Origin: Tolypocladium sp. Sup5 PDA-1
Taxonomy: Eukaryota > Ascomycota > Sordariomycetes > Hypocreales > Ophiocordycipitaceae
NCBI GenBank assembly: GCA_000750105.3
Contig: JPHH03000065.1
Location: 1 to 64,000 of the forward strand
Length of the DNA stretch: 64,000 bases
Direction: 5' to 3'
Shown: one piece after another, positions 55,068 to 64,000 of the stretch
Position numbering within the stretch: position 1 is the first letter of the stretch
How the letters are laid out: each line of letters starts with the position of its first letter
Notes under the pieces: generated by a model
What the model was told of the DNA's origin: nothing
The model's database searches: none
What the model saw: only the letters and a program-made list of their open reading frames with translations
Position numbers and translations under genes: made by a program

Positions 55068-58000
55068 ATGGAGGCTCCTCCCAACGTTTCTGATACAGAG
55101 TGGGATTCCCACAAGGCGCACATATACATCTTGTACCCGACGATGACGCTGCGAGAACTCATGTCGCACATGGAGCAAGTCTACGCGTTCCGTCCCACGT
55201 TGGTCAACCGTCCGGCCCTCAAACCCCAGTAGGGCAGATTCTAACGCGAGCCTACAGAAAAGCACAATACGTGCGACAACTGAACAAATGGCGTCTCAAG
55301 AAAAACTCTACTAGAGACGAGTGGAAGTTCGCCGCCCAACAGGTGCAGAAGCGTAAACTGGATGGAAAAGGGACTGAAGTCCTCATCAAAGGCAACCCGG
55401 TCCCCTCGAAAAAACTAAAGAAGGAGACGGCAAGGTATGCTCGCCCAGAATCTGGGGCTCTGACGGAATCAGGCAAGCCCTATTCGATCAACTTGATGCA
55501 CTGGGGTTGGGTATTGGCTGACATTTTCGCTCTAGCCCTTCCGCCTGGTGCTCTAGATGGAGTCATCGTCCGGACTCCGCCCGCGGAGGCGGCTGGATAT
55601 GTTGATTATACGAATCTACCTTGGTTCCAGTTTCAGAGTCTTCTAGACTCATCCAGTAAGTCCACACAGCAGGACTTGTCACTCTGATCTGTGGCTGATC
55701 TGTAACAGTTGGGCTTAGGAGTAACAATGCCATTACCAGCAAGTTTGGGGCTTTTGGCTGGTTCACCGACCCGCACAATCCAACAGACTTGGGCATGTTT
55801 CATCATCCAACTCTTGAGCCTTTTCGACCTACCTCAAATGATCGGGAATCGTTTGATTGTTGTCGGCTGTCCATTTCAGAGCAACCTTCGGCTTCGTCTC
55901 TGGCACCCGAACAGACAAGTCGTGAAGCGCGGAGGCTCCTTGGAGAGTGTTTGGGCGAAAGTGTTCACCCGGAGGACCTCAAGTATCATTCCAAAATAGC
56001 AGCAAAACTGAAGAGCGTCACCATCGAGAGGCAGAGCGGAGACCATTCGAAACACGCCCTGGAGCTCTGCAGCGTTTCTACTTTGGATGTGACCTCGCAG
56101 TTGCTGCGATATGCCGTCTACTTGTCATCGAACTGCATGCTTTCTGATACAAACACCGACAATCTCCTCATATGGATCCTGCGGAGCGGAAGGTTTCGGC
56201 TTATTGAACAGTTGATTGAAGAAAAGATCCCGACGGGGGCAGTCTTTGCATCCAACCTTCTAGCCAGCGCTGCAAGGCTTGATAAGACTGATGTAGTTGG
56301 CAGCCTCCTTGCGAAGGGCGTTGACCCTAACACCTTTGTTGGAACCTCATACACGTGGACCGCTCTCCAACACGCTGTGTTTAAGAAGAATGAATCCCTT
56401 GTTCGGATTTTGTTGGACGCCGGAGCCACTCCTGACGCCCAGGTTACAACGCTGCTTCGACTCGCGATTGAGAACCATCCTTTCAACCTAGCCATCATGG
56501 AAATGCTGATCAAACACGGCGCGGATGTGAACGATCCCCCCACAGAAGTTTCGACAACTTTGCTCATGCTCGCTGTGACAAGGGGGAATACAGACTGTGT
56601 TCGTGCGTTGTTGAAGGCTGGCGCTCGCGTCAACGATGCGATCATAGGCGAAAATTCTGGATCGGCACTTCAAACAGCCGTATTGCACGGCAAGAGCCAG
56701 ATGGTTGGGATTCTTCTCAGTGCTGGGGCGGATGTTGATTCTCCGCTTGGCACAGCGTATCAAGACCTATGCAAGCAGGCTGCCGAGGAGCAAGAAGCCG
56801 ACTTTTTCAAGACCCCGCTTCAGTGTGCCGTGGCGCAAGATGATTCTGAAATGGCCCGAATACTATTGGAAGCAGGTGCTGATGTCAACGCGTTCCCCGC
56901 CAGGGGCTTCGCTAGACAGCTCGGGCTCGACGGACCATATGGAGAGCATGACATTGACGATGACGACGTGGGCAGCGAGTACAGTCACACGGATGACCGT
57001 CCTGTTGGATGGAAACTGATAACGCCACTGCAAGCAGCGGTATCAAACAATAATGCCGTCTTGACTCGACTGCTTCTGGGCCTTGGCGCGGATATTCATG
57101 CGATGGGAGGCTGCGGCACCGCAATACAAATTGCGGCCGCGAAAGGCGGGAATCTCGAACTGGTGCAGCTCCTGCTGAGAAATGGAGCAGACTTGAACGA
57201 CCCTCTGAAACAGCCAGACGGCCGAACCGCTCTTCAAGCAGCTACGGAATTCGGAGACCAGGCCGTGGTCGAGTGCATGCTCAGGGCGGGTGCCATAGTT
57301 AACGCCCCTCCTAGTATCCATCAGGGCCGGACGGCGGTTCAGGCCGCAGTGCAACGGGGGACGCTCAGCCTGGTCAAGCTTTTGGTCCATGCCGGAGCGG
57401 ATGTCAATGCAAGCGCTGCTGCCGTCAGTGGACGAACCTGTCTTCAAAGTGCAGCTGAGGTCGGGGACTTGGAGATCGTCGACTATCTCCTGGGCCTGGG
57501 TGCTGATGTTAACGGTCCGGCTTCATCACATCATGGAGGGCGAACCGCACTGCAGGCTGCCCTCGAGAACAACCACACAACAGTTGTCAGAAGATTACTT
57601 GACAGAGGTGCAGATGTGAACGGGCAGCCAAGTCCGTCTGGCGGGTGTGAAGCTCTCCACGCCGCCGTCAGCGACGAGCGACATGTCCTAATCCAGTTGC
57701 TGCACGACAGCGGAGCCCATCTCAACGGGGGGGCACATATCTGGGGAAACGCCCTTGGAGGCAGCTGTGTCCCGCGAAGACATAGATATCGTGCGGTGGC
57801 TGCTGAAGCTGGGCGCTGACGTTAACAAACGTTGCCGAGGGAAATATGGCTTTCCTGGCAGCATGCCAATTGAGATGGCTGCTAGAAGAGGAAATGTCGA
57901 TATCGTTCGCATCTTAATAGATGCCAAAGCGAACATCTATGGCGAATCTGGCATCGCATCGCTTGAGGCGGCTATCGAAGGACGCTACATGGAGATCATG

Positions 58001-58852
58001 GAGCTCTTGCTTTTACACGGCGCCAGCCCCAACCAACCCAAAGGGTCTCGAAAAATGTCTGTTCTACAGCTAGCGATTAACAAGTAGAGTCTCTCCAGCA
58101 CCCAGCTAGCGATTAACAAGTACAGTCGCTTCAGCACCGCGTACACCTTATTTTCTCCCGGCTTCCGGAAAGCCGCTCAGGACGAGTGCAAGCACGCTGT
58201 ACGCGCCCTTCTCCATGCTGGCGCCCATGTCAATCCCCCGCCTTTGTTGCCATTTGGCGAAACACCTTTGCATGCAGCAATCGAAGCGGGCCAGGTTGAC
58301 CTTGTTGAGATTTTACTGGAAGTCGGGGCGAAGGTCAACCAATCCGCCGTCGGGTGGGGAGGAAAGTCTCCTTTGCAGAAAGCAGTTGAACTAGAGAACA
58401 TTGATATCGTCAAGTCTTCACTGGATGCCGGTGCGGACATCAACGCCCCTGCAAGCCCAGAATGGGGCTCCACGGCGTTGCAAGTCGCGGCCGACAATGG
58501 CAACATCGACATGGTCCGCTTTCTTCTCTCGCAGGGGGCCAATGTGAACGGACCGGCGGGAAAATCCCACGGGGCAACAGCCCTGCAAAGAGCTGCAATA
58601 CGCGGTCATTTACCCGTTGCCTTGATGTTGCTCAAAGAGGGGGCCGACATCAATGCTTCACCATCTTCTATTGGAGGCCGAACGGCGCTGGAAGCGGCCG
58701 CGGAGCATGGGCGTCTGGATCTCGTGTGCCTGTTCCTTCGTAATGACGGGGACGCCGAAACCGTCGAACTCCGGTGCAAGAGGGCGGCCAAGCTGGCCTC
58801 TGCTGGGCATCCTGTCATTGCAAAGCTGTTGCGAGAATGGAAGCGACCTTGA
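55068..58852 (+). CDS. Clr5-domain ankyrin-repeat protein, frame-disrupted
   Basis: Exons 55068-55198, 55258-55655 and 55709-58852 (introns of 59 and 53 nt). The N-terminus is a Clr5 domain split by intron 1: SDTEWDSHKAHIYILYPTMT, LRELMSHMEQVYAFRPT, then KAQYVRQLNKWRLKKN. A linker of about 230 residues leads to roughly 21 ankyrin repeats of the form ALQ.A...G....V..LL..GADVN. Two lesions interrupt the frame: a seven-G run (57727-57733) where six G would keep the repeats in phase, and a TAG at 58085-58087 inside a 36-bp tandem duplication, which a 42-nt intron (58084-58125) could remove. Beyond both, repeats continue cleanly to the stop at 58852. Clr5-ankyrin proteins are numerous in filamentous fungi and of unknown role. 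It is either a recent pseudogene or intact apart from an assembly indel. Confidence 0.8.
58067..58138 (+). repeat. 36-bp in-frame tandem duplication inside the ankyrin coding region
   Basis: Unit 1 is 58067-58102 and unit 2 is 58103-58138, each beginning CAGCTAGCGATTAACAAGTA; they differ at only three or four positions. Copy 1 reads AAG-TAG (stop) where copy 2 reads AAG-TAC. The duplication supplies a GTAGAG donor-like sequence in copy 1 and a TACAG acceptor-like sequence in copy 2, with GATTAAC between them as a possible branch site. Confidence 0.93.
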
Positions 58853-61800
58853 AGCCACTGTGCAGACAAGGCTCAGACCCTCCACACGTGCGAGCAAGAT
58901 TTGGCTAGTGGTTCCCAGACGAGGGCGGTGTCATCTTTTAAGGTCGATAAGAGCGAATATCGTGGACTCGGCTTGACAGACGAAAGGCGTATACTTCGTA
59001 TCATATCGAGATCCCGGCTGCTTGGTACAGCTAGTGGAGTCGCCAGCGGGGCGGCCCGTTGCTTGGCGGGATCCACTTGGCATCGTCATCAGATTTCTCC
59101 AAGAGATGATGACATTTCCCTGACGCTCCTGTTGAGACATGGTCAATGGCATAATATTCGGCTTGGAGTTGGCAAGCTCTCGGAATCACAGCAGTCAAGG
59201 CTGATTGTGAGACTTTGACCTGGCGGTGGCATCACAAGTTTGCGTGGAGTAAGCAGCATCAACTGCCTAGCTGCATAACACTCCATGATGCAACATGCCG
59301 CCCACACAACCAACATGCAATGGACACCCAGCGCCGTCTTGGCGATGCCTGTCCCTCTTGCGGATACGCCACATAGGTGATAGCCCCAACCCCGGCGGTG
59401 GACAGGAACAAGCCGCCGAAGCGAAGGCGTGAACCAGCAGGGCTGTCCCAAGTTTGCGGCCCCGTGTTACATCTCGTGGAGCAGGAATTTTGGCAGTGCG
59501 ATTGCAACTTGTGGTGGATGCCGGGTTTTGGCCTGACATGAAGGCGTCACGTCGCTGTACTGGAGTCAGGGAGCATTGGCGATATGGATCGACGCTGTAC
59601 CACCTACCTTTGTATCATCTGGCAGCGTTACCTAGATTGCTCCTCGTTTCCATTGTTCGCTCATGTTCTCACTTCCCAATGTATGCTTCTAATAGACCCT
59701 GATTTAATGTGTATGAAATTTACCCAGGGCAAGGACCGGATTGTACATACAATTGATGATGCACCACATGACGTTGACGCCGAGAAGGGCCTTCAGGTTT
59801 CTCTCATGAAGGAGACTTACACTTTGGCTCATACGACGTGTACTGGTGCGGGCCAGGTAGGATGTCCGTATGTATACTTGGACGTGCATCTAGGCCCGCA
59901 CGCTCCCCGCAGGACGCCCGTGGCAGGACGGTATGTAGAGGCTCCGCGACGACTTGAACGCACAAGCCGTGCCTCGGTGGGGCCTTGCACTGCAGGTTTC
60001 ACGGGTTGCCGCTTTTGCCAAGCTGGGAATTAATTTGTTCGTCTGGTCGAGCGACCAGCCGGGCGGTTCGCGAGGGCCAAGAATGTGTGTGTTCTGCGGC
60101 GTGCCTGGATGGCTGTGACCGTCGCCGCCAGCAACCGAACCCGATTACTCCGAACTAGTCGGCCAAATACATCAAATAAACGATGACTACTCTTGACAAG
60201 TGAGCGGCTTGCGGCTTGACGCGGGAGTGACATTTGGAGGGCGCTCCGAGGTGCCGCATTGGAATACGATTGAACAAAGGGGCTGGCTGTGCCCATCTTA
60301 CGCGTGCGGTTTCTTAGACAGCACGTAGTCACTAGCTTTTTACCTTGATACTGCCTCACATGGAGCTGGACGAGCGAGGCCGATTTCCAGGGTGCCATAC
60401 AGTCAAGACGCGGTTACGTCCGTAATGGCAGTGACACGGCCAGGCGCGTGTGGTCGAAGGCGACTAGGTACGCAACCATGCCGCACACCATTTTCCACAT
60501 CCTGAACGGCGGCAATCTGTGACAAAGGGACGCCGATTGTACACATATTCGGGAAACGGCCGCAGCCACTCACACCTGTAGAGATGGCTAGCAACAGAAA
60601 GGCGCTGAACCGAGCGGTGCTGCAATTAGCTCTCGGCCAAACGCGGCTAGATGTTCTCGGCCGATGGGCAAAAGGGGGCCGGACCCGAGCGCATGGTGAG
60701 TGCAAGGGCTTCGCCGGGCGCACGATGGTGCCGTAACGGTGGTCTGGGGATCCTGGGGACAGTCAGCCACCGGGTACCGAGCCCGGCCTTGGCTTGCGGC
60801 TGGATGGAGTCGATGGACGTGCTGAGGTGCGAGGCGTTGAGAGGGAGCTGGATGGCTTGGATGGGCCTTGTTGACCTGGCGTAGGTCTGAGAGCTGCTTT
60901 GCTGCTGTCCTGGATGACACCGTTCGATTGGAGAGCGATGAAAAACCACATGATCCGTAAGAGCGGGAATTTCTGCGTCGGATCCTGACGAGGCATCGAG
61001 GCAAGCCAATCAAGCTTATACATAGTACATAGTTACATCCCTCCAGTGTATGTACGAGTAGAGCCTTATCAGCCAAAAGCGGGCACTGGGGTGCACTTTG
61101 CATGCACTACGAGTACTTCGTACGTCTGTATGAATGAACGCAAGTAGTCCGTATCGTGCGTGGTCTGTGGTCCTACTAGGCCCGTCGGGGTAAGAATCGC
61201 CTCCACACCCACGAGACGAAACGCGATGGGGTCGTCGGTGGTGCCAGAGCCGGCAGCGCGTGGCGAACCTGGGTTTTCATTATCAAAACAGTTGAGCGAG
61301 CGGTTGCAGGCTGGCAAGCCACCGCGCAGATATTTTCGCGGAGGGACGGAGTGGCGCGAGGCCAGGAGGGAGGGCGCGGAACCGTCCTGGTCGCTGAGAT
61401 AGGGATTTTTTTTAAACACTGACAAGCGCGTGTTATTCCCTTGAATCGTCAAAAGCCAAATCCAATCTGGCGCCGGGTGCGTCGGTGTCGGCGATTTTGG
61501 AGGTGGCTTGGGTGGGATGGTGATGGGATGTGGTGGCGGATGGGGTTCTGGAAGACTGAGGGGATCCAGTGCAAGGGTCGCTGGCGGGGCGGCGGCAGGG
61601 GCCTGCTTGGCGCACGATTGGCCAAGGCGGCAAAGGCCTCGGCATAGCGTCGGAGGTTGCGGTGCAGCGGACACCTGATTGGCAGGCCATGGTGGTGCGA
61701 GTGTGAAGGCGGCGAACAAAAGGTCCTGGTCTCCTCTCGGTGCCGTGCAGGCCGACGGTGTAGCGGGTGCCCTGGCAAGCCTGGCGCCGCTGAACGAGCC

Positions 61801-62880
61801 GTTGATATCGCGGAGGAATAATTCCACGCCAACCACTGGACAGGTATGTACTCGTATGTACGGACAGCCAGCCAGGCTTGCCAGGGGACCGCGGGGGTGG
61901 AGGGATGCCTTTGCGGTTGTTTGCCGATGGATGCCCCCATTCCCCATCCGTGATTCCACCCCGCGGACGTTGCTTTCCAGTCGATAATCTCGAGTACGTA
62001 CGAGACCAGCTGCCCGTCAACTAATATTCTCGGGCACCACCATGTCACGCAGACTTGTGTGCGGCGGCGCGGCTGCCACCCGACGCGACCAACTGCCGGC
62101 GATGCCCGTCTGCTCGCTTCGCATCGACCGACGTTGCGCCTGCGCCTGCGCCTGGCCTCGGCAATAGGCAATAAGCAGCGCCAGAAACTGACAGCTTGGC
62201 AGACGTCGTCGATACAGGCCAAGCCGGAACTTGCTCCCGCCACTCTTCGGTTCGCCTTCCAGCTTGGGGCAAGCCCAGACGCCACCCGAGGGCGATGTGG
62301 AGCGGTGGAGCCCGGAGGGTTCAGCAGCCACCGAAGAAAGCTTCGCGACGACGAAAAAAGGTCCTCCCGAGTCGCGTGGTGTTTGAGTCGTTGTCGTGGC
62401 GGTGGTGCTGCACTGCTGCTGCCAGCCGCGGGAAATCAGGGCAAAAGTCAGCAAACTTAAAGCGCCATGGCGCGGGTGGTGATGCGTTGCCATGCCATGC
62501 GGCCATGCCGTTTGACCTTATGAGACCTTGCGCTTACACTTCCCATAGGGCACACGGTCAGGTACAGGTACGTGTCGTCGTCGTCTGGTCGTTGTTGCAT
62601 CCGGCAGGCGCGCTCCACAAATAGCAGCCTCGCCATTACCGTTCGAGCATGGCAAGAGCTACCAGTCAAGGCCGTATCGTGCCTACTCATTAATAAATAC
62701 GTAAAATCCTGGAGTCTCCCCACGGGGACCTTTGCTTTCCTTCCTTTATTATCCTCTCCTCCTCCCCTCCCCCTCCCCCTCCCCCTCCCCCGAACTTGCT
62801 TCCCCTCTCATACATCTACCGACCTTGTGTCAGTGTGTGAGCGAGTGCGTATAAGCCCGTGAGCAGTAGCACAGCGAGCA
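58853..62880. other. 4-kb region without recognisable gene
   Basis: Between the Clr5-ankyrin gene and the peptide transporter I find no ORF with conserved motif, splice support or coding-type composition on either strand. It has a GTAGTCCGTA motif (61144-61153), a T8 tract near 61405 and ends in a long pyrimidine tract (62752-62791). It likely includes a long transporter promoter. Transcript data would be needed to find noncoding RNAs. Confidence 0.4.
62752..62791 (+). repeat. CCCCT pyrimidine tract upstream of the peptide transporter
   Basis: About 40 bp composed only of C and T, with CCCCCT units repeated several times, 90 bp before the transporter ATG. Such CT tracts commonly precede transcription starts of strongly expressed fungal genes; it could also form non-B DNA. 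Confidence 0.8.
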
Positions 62881-64000
62881 ATGGCGACCAACCACGAGGA
62901 CATGGCTGCCGAGTACGTGAACCCCTTTCACCTCATCGTCTGTGTAACCGGCCCGCGATGCTGACTCTCGTCCTCCCCAGGCTCCACGAGAACTTCGCGG
63001 AGCGCGTGCCCAACAAGGAGACGGACATGGCCGGCGGCTACATCGCCTCCTCCGACCTGGACCAGAAGACGGAATCGCCTGGTGCCGTTGAGACGGATCC
63101 CACGCCCGATGGTGATGAGCCCAACGAGTACGAGAAGCAGACTCTGCGCCGCATCGGCGAGAACCTGCCCGCCTCGGCCTTCCTCATCGCCGTCGTCGAG
63201 CTCACGGAGCGCTTCACCTACTACGGTGCCCAGGGCCTGTTCCAGAACTACATCAACAACCCGCCAGATGGCTCCAACGGTACCCCTGGCCTCGGCTTGG
63301 GCCACCAGGCTGCGACCGGCCTGAACCTGTTCTTCCAGTGGTTCTGCTACGGTATGTTCGCCATCGTGATGACCAGCTTGGGGCCGTCAAAGCAGGACAA
63401 AGGCTGACCTCTACATAGTGACGCCCATCCTCGGTGCCATCATCTCTGATCAGTACCTCGGCAAGTACAAGACTATCCTCATCTTCTGCGGCATCTACTG
63501 GGTCGGTCTCCTCATTCTCTGGACGACCTCTCTGCCCGGCTCCATCGCCAACGGTGCTGGTCTCGGCGGCTATATCACGGCCATCATCGTCATCGGCCTT
63601 GGAACCGGTGGCATCAAGTCCAACATTGCCCCCTTGATCGCCGACCAATACCAGCGCCGCGTCATGGCCGTCAAGACGGAGAAGAGCGGCGAGCGAGTCG
63701 TCATCGACCCGGCCATCACCTACCAGCGCATCTACATGATTTTCTACTGGTGCATCAACCTGGGTTCCCTCTCCCTCGTGGCTACGCCCTTTATGGAAAA
63801 GTACGAGGGCTTCTGGACTGCCTTCCTCATGTGCTTCATCATGTTCAACGTCGGCATCCTCATCCTTGTCGTCCGCCGCAAGTCATACGTCGTCCGCCCG
63901 CCTCAGGGCCAGATCATCACCGACGCTTTCAAGGCGATCGGTATGATGATTATGGCGCGCAACCTGGATGCTGCCAAGCCCTCGTGGCGCGAGGCCAACG
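62881..64000 (+). CDS. PTR2: POT/PTR2-family di/tripeptide transporter (5' part; continues beyond the window)
   Basis: Proton-coupled oligopeptide transporter of the plasma membrane. Exons 62881-62912, 62981-63351 and 63419 to the window end, with introns of 68 nt (62913-62980) and 67 nt (63352-63418). An N-terminal acidic tail (LHENFAERVPNKETDMAGGY) precedes the POT hallmarks: LIAVVELTERFTYYGAQG with the E-x-x-E-R-F/Y-x-Y-Y-G motif of helix 1, TPILGAIISDQYLGKYKTIL with the D-x-x-x-G-K loop, and GLGTGGIKSNIAPLIADQY, the PTR2 signature. Helices ILIFCGIYWVGLLILWTT and YMIFYWCINLGSLSLVATPF are visible. The frame is open to 64000, so the 3' half is outside the window. Expression of such transporters is usually controlled by nitrogen and amino-acid supply. 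Confidence 0.94.

Noticed and set aside
1..64000. CRISPR arrays, bacterial operons, rRNA genes, biosynthetic gene clusters
   Set aside because: No regularly spaced repeats, no rRNA-like sequence, and no polyketide, peptide or terpene synthase signatures were seen; all genes are intron-bearing eukaryotic types.

Overview
The window is nuclear DNA of a filamentous ascomycete, most likely a sordariomycete and plausibly Hypocreales. The evidence is dense protein-coding genes with short GT-AG introns of about 50-120 nt, CTAAC/CTGAC-type branch sites, high GC at third codon positions, and typical Pezizomycotina gene families (Clr5-ankyrin, HSPA12-like Hsp70, GPI-anchored cupredoxin, expanded coiled-coil proteins). 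I cannot name genus or species. Intron positions were set by eye from splice sites and reading-frame continuity.

Left part (1-23 kb): frataxin (-), AP-3 sigma (+), a small mitochondrial-type membrane protein (-), cytosolic leucyl-tRNA synthetase (+), a 2.9 kb stretch with no recognisable gene, a small secreted GPI-type protein (+), Dph3 (-), a peroxisomal ABCD half-transporter (+), an RBR ubiquitin ligase (-), an uncharacterised coiled-coil protein (-) and an HSPA12-like Hsp70 protein (+).

Middle part (23-47 kb): a 2045-residue DOCK-family Rho GEF (-), a GNAT acetyltransferase (+), a divergent ribosomal-protein pair uS7/RPS5 (-) and eS25/RPS25 (+), the mitochondrial ADP/ATP carrier (+), the CENP-X/Mhf2 histone-fold protein (+), a GPI-anchored cupredoxin (+), a cytochrome-b5-like membrane protein (-), a coiled-coil protein (+) and a BTB/POZ protein (-). 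Most are conserved housekeeping genes.

Right part (47-64 kb): an accessory-looking stretch. It holds a degenerate Mutator-like (MULE) element with about 100-bp inverted repeats beside a 0.19 kb inverted-repeat element, then replication factor C subunit 3 (-) and a vacuolar-type serine carboxypeptidase (-). A second accessory locus at 54.3-58.9 kb combines a 44-codon single-span membrane micro-ORF (-), an array of about seven GCAAATTCTGGC-like sites, and a divergent Clr5-ankyrin gene (+) of about 21 repeats. That gene carries a homopolymer frameshift and a 36-bp tandem duplication that creates either a premature stop or a new 42-nt intron. Four kilobases without a recognisable gene precede a POT/PTR2 peptide transporter cut by the window end.

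Three genes (coiled-coil at 17.4 kb, b5-like at 42 kb, Clr5-ankyrin at 55 kb) look as if they contain single-base frame disruptions, and poly-G runs of 13-15 occur nearby. Assembly indels must be excluded before any of them is called a pseudogene.
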